11,031 nucleotides of DNA from Chloroflexota bacterium. Its GTDB lineage: Bacteria; Chloroflexota; Anaerolineae; Promineifilales; Promineifilaceae. Of the stretch, positions 1 to 6,500 are shown one piece after another (the first letter of the stretch is position 1; each line of letters starts with the position of its first letter). The stretch lies in assembly GCA_020353135.1 (NCBI GenBank), contig CP070688.1, forward strand, positions 4,064,249 to 4,075,279, given 5' to 3'. The position numbers and the translations under genes are program-made. The notes beneath the pieces are model-generated. The model was not told the origin of the DNA and made no database searches. It saw only the letters and a list, made by a program, of their open reading frames with translations.

Positions 1-519
1 CAAGCAGGTGTGCATGGTAAGACCCATGCGCCAGCCTGCCCGCCGGTACTGGGTCCCGAATAGCAGACCGGCCCGGAACGGCTCGGCCGGATCACCCTGC
101 CCTTCGGTGAGGACCAGCACCGATTTGGCCATCACCAGCGACAGATTCCGCTCCAGCCCAACCGACAATCGTTCCCGCTGGTGCTGCCGCGGATCGTGGT
201 GTCGGGACAGATCGACCCATACCTGGTCATCCCGCACTTCGACCGGGAAAACGCGCACGTCGTCGGCCCACTGGTCAAAGGTGCCGCCGCTCTCCAGGTC
301 AAAGCGGGCGTGATGCCAGTGACAGGTGAGTATACCCTCCTGCACGGTGCCCCGATCCAGCGGGAAACCCATATGGGGACAGCGGTTGTCGACGGCACGA
401 ACCTGGCCGCCGTGGGCAAACAAAGCCACGATATGCCCGTCCAATTGCATGGCCGTACACTCGGCCGCTTCCACCTCGGCCAAGGAAGCGGCAAGTATGT
501 ACTTAGCCTGGTCGTTCAC
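1..519 (-). CDS. Rieske [2Fe-2S] domain protein, partial (C-terminus beyond left edge)
   Basis: The first 173 codons of a gene read leftwards and leave the window in frame, with no stop. The start is GTG at 519-517; it sits five bases after a perfect AAAGGAGG, so an ATG-only search misses it. Residues 1-110 form a Rieske fold with both cluster motifs: Cys47-Pro-His49 and Cys66-His-Trp-His69, 16 residues between H49 and C66. These bind a [2Fe-2S] cluster and usually pass electrons to an oxygenase or other redox centre. From about residue 112 the chain becomes a hydrophobic/helical region that I do not recognise. It does not show the mononuclear iron motif of ring-hydroxylating oxygenases in the part visible. 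There is no signal peptide or TAT motif, so a cytoplasmic protein is likely. The domain call is firm; the enzyme role is unknown. Confidence 0.9.
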   Translation of the reverse strand, partial: MNDQAKYILAASLAEVEAAECTAMQLDGHIVALFAHGGQVRAVDNRCPHMGFPLDRGTVQEGILTCHWHHARFDLESGGTFDQWADDVRVFPVEVRDDQVWVDLSRHHDPRQHQRERLSVGLERNLSLVMAKSVLVLTEGQGDPAEPFRAGLLFGTQYRRAGWRMGLTMHTCL

Positions 520-524
520 AGAAA

Positions 525-532
525 CCTCCTTT
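525..532 (-). promoter_or_regulatory. Ribosome binding site deciding a GTG start
   Basis: The minus strand reads AAAGGAGG followed by TTTCT and then GTG. Complementarity to the 16S 3' end is near maximal and the spacing is five bases. This fixes the non-ATG start of the Rieske gene, and the Rieske motifs in the same frame confirm it. Confidence 0.85.
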
Positions 533-644
533 GTAAATCAAACTCTTTCGATCTCAACCGAATAATGGGCATTCTGAGCACCTAGTTGTCGGGTTTTGAT
601 AGAGCCTCATTAAATACCTGGGCAATAAGCGTGAAGCCTTACCC

Positions 645-819
645 GTGTCATGCTGAACGAAGTCCTCGGAGCAAGCATCCCTACTACCTCGGGCTTCAAA
701 TACGATGCGTCCTCAGGGATCCCTCCCTTCGGTCGGGATGGCACGACAAGGCCTCTTGGTCCGGGTTCCGGATCCGCAAACTGGGAAGTTCGCGCTACGG
801 ACTTCGTTCATGGTGTGCG
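645..819. repeat. Degenerate palindromic interspersed repeat (REP/MITE-like), three related arms
   Basis: The arm at 645-662 (GTGTCATGCTGAACGAAG) matches the reverse complement of 727-744 at 14 of 18 positions, giving a roughly 100-base palindromic unit. A third arm at 799-819, in reverse orientation, shares the exact 12-mer TGAACGAAGTCC with 654-665. The core resembles the TCATGCTGAGCGAAG-type intergenic palindromes seen in many copies in diverse environmental bacterial genomes. The element carries no coding capacity. It is likely an old, diverged copy of a non-autonomous element or REP-type repeat. The identity of the family is from memory, not from a search. Confidence 0.7.
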
Positions 820-837
820 GCCCAGGTAATGGGCGGA

Positions 838-896
838 CGCATGCGCACTTCTCCCTTGCCGGCATATAACGAATGCCTATCCAATGCGCGCATGCG
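838..896. repeat. Inverted repeat downstream of the nitronate monooxygenase gene
   Basis: CGCATGCGC at 838-846 is the exact reverse complement of GCGCATGCG at 888-896, with a 41-base loop. Each arm also contains the self-complementary 8-mer CGCATGCG. One arm lies only four bases past the stop codon of the leftward gene at 900. No T-tract follows, so this is a weak terminator candidate at best and could instead be a protein site or chance. Confidence 0.35.
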
Positions 897-899
897 AAT

Positions 900-1886
900 T
901 CAGCGCCAGCGCCTCAAGAGCAACTCAGCCTCGCTCGTAAGCTCCTGGACGATCTCGGCCGCCGTTTGTGCCTTCTTTACACCACCCACGCCCTCTCCTG
1001 CCCACATTGACATGGCCGTAATGTTTCCAGTTGCCGACTTATGTACGCCTTCAGGCTGAAACCGGCGTACGTCATATCGCTCGCCATTCCAACCATCCGC
1101 CATGGTGCCAGAGAACTCGCCCTCAATGGCCTCGGCCGTGTCTAGACTGGCTCGCAAGAGACGGTGCGGCGCATTGGGCCAGCTAACCTCAAAGGCCTCC
1201 GTGTAGACAGTATCCTGCGCCTCGGCGCCGATGAGCGCTTTCAGATAGTCCGGGTGCGCTTCCGCTTCTTCGACCGCCAGAAAGCGGGTGCCCACCCGCA
1301 CACCGTCCGCTCCAGCGGCCAGAACGGCCGCCATGGCCCGGCCGCTGCCAATGCCGCCGGCCGCCAGCACCGGTACGTCGACGGCCGTTAGCACCTGTTC
1401 CAGCAGCGGCAGCAAACCGATCGGTCCCCGCACATGTCCGCCGGCCTCAGTACCCTGAGCAATGACGAAGTCACAGCCAGCATCGGCGGCTGCCTTCGCC
1501 TCGTCCCGCGAGCCAACCTGCCAGCACGCCAGCGCGCCCGCAGAATGCACGATTTCGATCAGCGCCGGATCTGGATCGGTATAGAAGAACTCGACGACAT
1601 TGGCAGATTCGGCGGCGACTTTGACCGTCTCATGGGCCAGATCAGGCTCCATGAAACGCATGATGAAGTTTGCGCCAAAGACCCCCTCTGTCTCCTGTCT
1701 TGTGTAGTCGAGCATTCTGGCGACATTCGCCGGTGGCCCGCCATACTTACTGTACACAGATACCATGCCCAGTCCGCCCGCGTTGGCTACCGCGGCAGCC
1801 AATCCAGGTTTAGAGTGCGAACCCATGCCCGCCTGTTGGATCGGTGCGGAACATCCAACCAACTCGGTGAATCTTGTCGCCAGCAT
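900..1886 (-). CDS. Nitronate monooxygenase family FMN enzyme
   Basis: The product is a 328-residue TIM-barrel flavoprotein of the nitronate monooxygenase (formerly 2-nitropropane dioxygenase) family. Members oxidise alkyl nitronates using FMN and oxygen; some relatives act as enoyl reductases instead. Visible signs are the N-terminal APIQQAGM (14-21), the QGTEAGGH stretch (144-151) whose His151 aligns with the family's catalytic histidine, and FMN phosphate-binding glycine motifs PVLAAGGIGSG (172-182) and GADGVRVGTRFL (192-203). Length is normal. ATG at 1886 follows AAAGGAGG with good spacing. It lies 33 bases after the methyltransferase stop, on the same strand, so the two are probably co-transcribed with this gene second. 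There is no signal peptide; it should be cytoplasmic. Family is firm, substrate unknown. Confidence 0.92.
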   Translation of the reverse strand: MLATRFTELVGCSAPIQQAGMGSHSKPGLAAAVANAGGLGMVSVYSKYGGPPANVARMLDYTRQETEGVFGANFIMRFMEPDLAHETVKVAAESANVVEFFYTDPDPALIEIVHSAGALACWQVGSRDEAKAAADAGCDFVIAQGTEAGGHVRGPIGLLPLLEQVLTAVDVPVLAAGGIGSGRAMAAVLAAGADGVRVGTRFLAVEEAEAHPDYLKALIGAEAQDTVYTEAFEVSWPNAPHRLLRASLDTAEAIEGEFSGTMADGWNGERYDVRRFQPEGVHKSATGNITAMSMWAGEGVGGVKKAQTAAEIVQELTSEAELLLRRWR

Positions 1887-1919
1887 GTCATTCCTCCTTT
1901 TCGTCAGTTTGAAGCGCGC

Positions 1920-2648
1920 CTAGACCTTCTCGATGATCGCGACATACAAGCCGCCCTCGCCTTCAATCGTCTCGCGCAGCTCCCAGCCCGTACCGTCCAA
2001 TAGCTGCCGCAGTTCATCTTTCGCGACCATAAGCAGATCAATCCAGGGCGTGACGTAACGCTTATAGCGCACCCGGATTCGCACCTGCCCGGCCGGTTTG
2101 CCCGCGGCCCGGTTGCGGGCATGATATTCCAGGTGCTCCGGCACATCCGTACCGCGAACATCCCGGGTCACGGCAATGATCCGCGCTTCCGGAGTGGTCA
2201 TGCCCTTGAGTCGCCTGAGAAACCACCGCGCCCGCCTGGGATTGCCCAGCAGCCCGAAGTTATTGCCCATCATCATGACCGTGTCGAAAACGCCAAGCTG
2301 CCGGCTCGATAGTGTCAGCGGCAAAAGCGTCGTCTTGGCCAGGCCACGCCGCTTACAGACCTCGATGGCGCCGGGCGAATTGTCGATTCCGTGCACGTCA
2401 AAGCCCTGTTCTTGCAGGTATAGCGAGTGCCGTCCCGCCCCGCAGCCGATATCCAGCACCTTGCCCCGAACATAACTCATGGCCAGCTTATCGGCCACCG
2501 GCCAATCTTCGTATTCGCTGAAGTAAAGCTTCGCGCCCAGCGACGAGACGAAGTAGCCGTCATTCCGTTCGATTATTTCCCAGGTCTCTTTGCCGGCCAG
2601 ATGGTCCAGCAACTCGTGCCCAAAAGCGTCCTGCGCATCGCTAAGCAT
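1920..2648 (-). CDS. Class I SAM-dependent methyltransferase
   Basis: The product is a 242-residue Rossmann-fold methyltransferase. Motif I is VLDIGCGAGRHS (64-75), the glycine-rich SAM-binding loop. The acidic residue after strand 2 is Asp89 in HGIDNSP. A motif IV-like segment, FDTVMMMGNNFGLLG, lies near residue 120. The N-terminal 60 residues form a short lid-like region with aromatic residues. The C-terminal part (after about 165) contains a basic stretch and ends normally. ATG at 2648 is preceded by GAGGT about eight bases upstream, a moderate ribosome site. The acceptor (small molecule, protein or nucleic acid) cannot be read from the sequence. It is first in a leftward pair with the nitronate monooxygenase, with its promoter presumably in the hairpin-rich region 2649-2941. 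Confidence 0.9.
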   Translation of the reverse strand: MLSDAQDAFGHELLDHLAGKETWEIIERNDGYFVSSLGAKLYFSEYEDWPVADKLAMSYVRGKVLDIGCGAGRHSLYLQEQGFDVHGIDNSPGAIEVCKRRGLAKTTLLPLTLSSRQLGVFDTVMMMGNNFGLLGNPRRARWFLRRLKGMTTPEARIIAVTRDVRGTDVPEHLEYHARNRAAGKPAGQVRIRVRYKRYVTPWIDLLMVAKDELRQLLDGTGWELRETIEGEGGLYVAIIEKV

Positions 2649-2719
2649 GGTCTCTACCTCGGTCGAATTGTGGCGGCGTTGATTTCTGTGCTTGGCCCAT
2701 TCTATGACGGAAACCTGCT

Positions 2720-2786
2720 GGGTTCAAGCGTCGACGGCAACGCCGTCTAACCCTGACGCCGGGCGCCGCATTTTGGCGTCTGCGGC
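2720..2786. repeat. Cluster of nested and competing hairpins upstream of the methyltransferase gene
   Basis: GACGGC (2733-2738) pairs perfectly with GCCGTC (2742-2747) across a three-base loop. It is enclosed by GGGTT (2720-2724) and AACCC (2749-2753). Immediately beside it, GACGCC (2755-2760) pairs with GGCGTC (2775-2780), while GCCGCA (2765-2770) pairs with TGCGGC (2781-2786). These last two stems interleave, so only one can form easily. If the leftward operon starts right of 2786, these would lie in its 5' leader. No T-tract follows on the minus strand. A role as attenuator or protein site is inference. Confidence 0.45.
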
Positions 2787-2841
2787 CAGGGCAATATAGT
2801 ATGTCGGTGTCTAGCAGAACAGTCGGCATCCTGTGGCCCGT

Positions 2842-2890
2842 TCGTAGCGCCGGATGGCACCCCGCAACAGTTTGCAAAACCGGGCTACGA
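2842..2890. repeat. Long bulged inverted repeat just upstream of the pyrophosphatase promoter
   Basis: TCGTAGC (2842-2848) pairs with GCTACGA (2884-2890). The stem continues, after a one-base bulge (G2849), with CCGG (2850-2853) against CCGG (2880-2883), giving 11 paired positions. The loop contains a second small stem, GCAA (2864-2867) with TTGC (2872-2875). The element ends six bases before the predicted -35 box at 2897. It could be an operator, or a leader hairpin of the opposite operon. Confidence 0.45.
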
Positions 2891-2896
2891 CGCGCA

Positions 2897-2924
2897 TTGT
2901 CAGATGCTCTCTGGCTACTATAAC
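2897..2924 (+). promoter_or_regulatory. Predicted sigma70-type promoter of the pyrophosphatase gene
   Basis: TTGTCA (2897-2902) and TATAAC (2919-2924) are separated by 16 bases. Each differs from the consensus at one position. Transcription would start near 2931, leaving a leader of only about 10 bases that contains GAGAGG before ATG 2942. The location fits the only rightward gene start nearby. It is predicted from sequence alone. Confidence 0.5.
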
Positions 2925-2941
2925 AAATAAATGAGAGGCAA

Positions 2942-3421
2942 ATGGCTGCCAATAACTCTGCGAAAGATGCTGAGGAACACCCCCTGATACAGGTGTTTAT
3001 TCAGGTTGAAGCGGGTTCCCGTGAAAGGAACCTGTACGACGAGAAGACGCTCGAGCACAAGGGCACACGACGCACTCTGCTGCCATATCCTTATCCTTAC
3101 GGCTTCATCGTCGGTACCACCGCCGCCGACGGCGATAACGTGGACTGCTATGTCATCACGGAAGATCACCTGAAGGCCGGAACCATCGTCGAATGTGTGC
3201 CTGTTGGTTTGCTGGAACAAGAAGAAGACGGAGAGGCCGATCACAAAGTCTTAGCGGCCGTCCCTGGTCAGGCTGTAACCTTGAACCAGGAATTGCTAGA
3301 CGTATTCCGGGTCTTTATTTACAGTGTCTTCGCTCAGTTCCCCGGAATGTCCGTCCGTGTCGGCCGCATCCTTCCGGAGGAACAAGCATGGAGGTTCATT
3401 CGAGGGTTCGAAGACAGTTGA
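2942..3421 (+). CDS. Divergent family I inorganic pyrophosphatase-like protein
   Basis: This 159-residue protein resembles soluble family I pyrophosphatases, which hydrolyse PPi to two phosphates with Mg2+. Aligning by eye with the E. coli enzyme, the metal-binding core is kept: DGDNVD gives Asp63, Asp65 and Asp68; EADHKVLAAV gives Asp100 and Lys102 (E. coli D102, K104), with acidic Glu95/Asp96 before them. Tyr53 in PYGF and Arg43/44 also match. The substrate-side residues equivalent to K29 and E31, and the C-terminal Tyr-Lys pair (Y141-K142), are not evident. The chain is also slightly short. It may be a divergent enzyme or a relative with altered substrate. ATG 2942 is preceded by GAGAGG. 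The cyclase-containing regulator follows 102 bases downstream on the same strand, so co-transcription is possible. Confidence 0.8.
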   Translation: MAANNSAKDAEEHPLIQVFIQVEAGSRERNLYDEKTLEHKGTRRTLLPYPYPYGFIVGTTAADGDNVDCYVITEDHLKAGTIVECVPVGLLEQEEDGEADHKVLAAVPGQAVTLNQELLDVFRVFIYSVFAQFPGMSVRVGRILPEEQAWRFIRGFEDS

Positions 3422-3463
3422 GTCCGAGAGGTTGATGAATACCGAAACCACGTAGGCGGGATT

Positions 3464-3496
3464 CCAGTCGAATGGCCGGGCATGGCCTATGATTGG
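3464..3496. repeat. Imperfect inverted repeat before the multidomain regulator
   Basis: CCAGTCGAATGGCC (3464-3477) and GGCCTATGATTGG (3484-3496) are imperfect inverse copies: about 10 of 13 positions pair if one gap is allowed. The site is 28 bases upstream of ATG 3524 and overlaps TATGAT (3488-3493), a possible -10 box without a convincing -35. No strong Shine-Dalgarno precedes ATG 3524. An autoregulatory operator for the BTAD region is possible but unproven. Confidence 0.25.
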
Positions 3497-3523
3497 TTCA
3501 AAGTTATTTAGCAGCCGCAAATT

Positions 3524-6500
3524 ATGCCTAGATTTGATCTTTTACTACTTGGTGACGTACAGTTGGTTGTAGATGACCGGCCGGTTGAAATTAACTCCCG
3601 CAAAGGGCTGGCCCTCCTGGCCTACCTGGGGGTCTCGGATCAGCATCATGACCGGGAATCACTGGCGGCGCTTCTCTGGCCCGAGTTCAATCAGACCCGA
3701 GCCCGGGCCAATTTGCGCCGCACCTTGTGGGTTCTGAACCAGACCCCGCTGGCCGACTTTGTCGACGCCGGGCCAGAGAGCATCAATTTGCGCGCCGATG
3801 ACGGTATCAGGGTAGACGCCGTACATCTGCGGGAACGGATAGTTGCCTGGCGAGAGGCCAAAGTCGGAACACTAGACGACAAACTGGCCACAGAACTGGC
3901 CGAGATCACGGCTGTCTACCGCGACCAATTCCTGGCCGATCTCTACTTGGCCGACAGCAACGAATTCGAAGATTGGGCGTTGGTACAGCGCGAACGGTTT
4001 CGGCGCGACGTTCTCGACGCTTTACACGCCCTGGCCGATTATTGCCTGGATCTGGGGGATTTCGAGACCGCCCAGCTCCATGCCTGGCGGCAGCTCGAGA
4101 TCGACAACCTGCGCGAGGGAGCCTACCGGCAGCTCATGACCGCCCTGGCCCAGAGTGGGCAGCGCATTGCCGCCCTGGCCCAGTATGAGCGGCTGCGCGA
4201 ACTTCTGGAAGGGGAATTGGAAGTAGAGCCATCGGCCGAGACAACCGAACTCTATGAACAGATAAGGGCCGATTCCATCCCAGCCGAATCAGGGCCATCG
4301 CAGCCGCAGGTTGAGCGCCCAGCAGAAGCAGTCCAGAACGGGCCTATGCCGGTCTTCCTGTTCACCGACATCGAAGACTCGACCCCACTCTGGGACCGGC
4401 ATCGGGAGGCGATGCTGGGCGCTCTGCTTCAGCACAACCGGATACTCAATGAGAAAATCGAGGGTTACGGCGGCCGGATATTAGAATCTCGTGGTGATGG
4501 GGTCAAGGCCCTGTTCGAGGGCGGTAAGCCCCTTGAAAGTGCCCTCGCCATCCAGAAGACCTTCGGCGCGGCCGACTGGGGCGAGATTGGCGAGTTGCGC
4601 ATACGGGTCGGCCTGCACGGTGCCCAGGAAGATTGGGAAGGCTACGACTACTTCCGCGAGGGAGACGCCTTCTTTGGCCCGCTCCTGAATTATGCCGCCC
4701 GGGTAATGGACGCCGCCTGGGGCGGGCAAATCCTGGTCTCGGAAAGCGTGAAGGATGCCTTCCCTCTGCCTGATGGCGCATCCTGGCAGCCCTACGGCGA
4801 GCACGAACTGAAAGGCTGCGAGGAACCCATCCATATCTACGGATTGTCACACCCAGAGTTGCCGCATCAGAGCTTCCCCCCACCACGCACACTGAGCTCG
4901 AGCGCCGTGCTGGCCCCTGGCCAATCCTCGCCTTCGGATCAGGCTGATCTTGAAGAAGCAGAGGTGACGGCGCTGACGTCGGCAAACCCATATCGCGGCC
5001 TGTTCTCCTTCAGAGAGGAGGACGCGCCCTTTTTCTTCGGCCGGGAGTCTTTCACCGACCTGCTCATGACAACAGTGCGCGAGCAATCGATGCTGGCCGT
5101 GGTCGGCCCATCGGGCAGCGGTAAATCCTCGGTGGTGCATGCCGGGCTCCTGTCGCAGCTAAGGCAGCAAGGCAACTGGCTCATCACCTCCTTCCGTCCT
5201 GGCAGCCGGCCGTTTCACGCACTGGCCGGGGCCCTGATCCCCCATCTTGAACCCGATCTAAGCAAGACCGATCAGATGGTGCAGATCAACAAGCTGGCCG
5301 AGGCCTTGAAGAACGGTGACCTGGCCCTGATCGATGTGGTCAACAATATCCTGCAAGATCAGCCGCCGGAGACGCGCCTGCCCCTGGTAGGCGATCAATT
5401 TGAAGAGCTATATACCCTGGTGCCCGAAAACGAGCTGCGGGACCATTTCATGGACGTGCTGACCGATGCGGTCTACGAGCAACAATACCGGCCGGCGCCG
5501 TTCTTCTCCTTTATCCTGACGCTGCGCGCCGACTTCATGGGCCAGGCCCTGGCCCATCGCCCTTTCGCCGATGCCCTGCAAGAGACGGACGTCATCCTGG
5601 GACCGATGACCCAAGGCGAATTAAGCCGGGCCATCGTTAGCCCGGCCAATAAGCTGGCCGTCGACTTCGAAACAGGGCTGGTGGCCCGAATCTTGGACGA
5701 CGTGGGCGCCGAACCCGGCAACTTGCCTCTGTTGGAGTTCGCCATGGCCATGCTTTGGGAGCGTCAAGATAGCGCTCTTCTGACCCACGATGCATATGAA
5801 GCCATTGGCAGGGTGGATGGCGCTCTGGCCAGACATGCGGACGCCGTTCTTGATGAACTCAGCGCCAACCAACAAGAGACCGCCCAGCGGATCTTCATCC
5901 AGGTCGTGCGGCCGGGCGAGGGTACCGAGGACACGCGTCGGCTGGCGACCCGCGCCGAACTAGGCGAGGCCGATTGGCAGTTGGTGCAGCACCTGGCCGA
6001 TTCCCGCCTATTGGTCACCGGCCGGGACGCTGAAGGTAATGAGACCGTCGAGGTCGTCCACGAAGCCCTGATCCGGGGCTGGGGACGTTTGCGGGGCTGG
6101 ATGGAAGCTGACCGCGACTTTCGGGTCTGGCAAGAGCGATTGCGAGCGGTCATCCGCCAGTGGAAGGCCAGCGAACGGGACGACGGCGCCTTGCTGCGCG
6201 GCGTAGCCCTGGCCACGGCCGAACGCTGGCTGGTTGAAAGACCAGCCGATCTGAGCCTCTCAGAAGTCGAATTCATCCAGGCCAGCATCACTTCGCGGGA
6301 GCAGCGCCAGGCTGATCGTGAGCGCCGGCAGATGGAGCGCGATCGCTTACGACGCCGGGTGACGGCCGGGCTGGCGATTGGTCTTGTCGTCGCGATAACT
6401 CTGGCTATACTGGCCGCCGTGCAATGGAACACCGCCCGTCAAGCCCAACAGGCGGCCGAGGCCGAAGCTCTTGCTCGAGCCGAACAGCAAGCCCTGGCCG

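Larger units (their letters stand above)
520..899. other. Gene-free region between the nitronate monooxygenase and Rieske genes
   Basis: These 380 bases hold no convincing gene. They contain the leader of the Rieske gene (520 to about 600), a palindromic interspersed repeat (645-747, with a further related arm at 799-819) and an inverted repeat at 838-896. The last lies just downstream of the monooxygenase stop. No clear sigma70 promoter for the Rieske gene was found. The repeat load suggests the left gene and the methyltransferase-monooxygenase pair are separate transcription units. Confidence 0.7.

Noticed and set aside
586..1059. 157-residue open frame on the plus strand
   Set aside because: It reads through the palindromic repeat and antisense into the nitronate monooxygenase. 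The peptide start (CHAERSPRSKH) is the usual translation of such repeats.
2755..2786. H-type pseudoknot
   Set aside because: The stems interleave in the right order, but the loop that must span the first stem has zero length, so mutually exclusive hairpins are more likely.
5764..6432. 222-residue minus-strand open frame (and 6847-7434, 195 residues)
   Set aside because: Both lie antisense to the multidomain regulator and are Arg/Ser-rich low-complexity shadows of its GC-rich codons.
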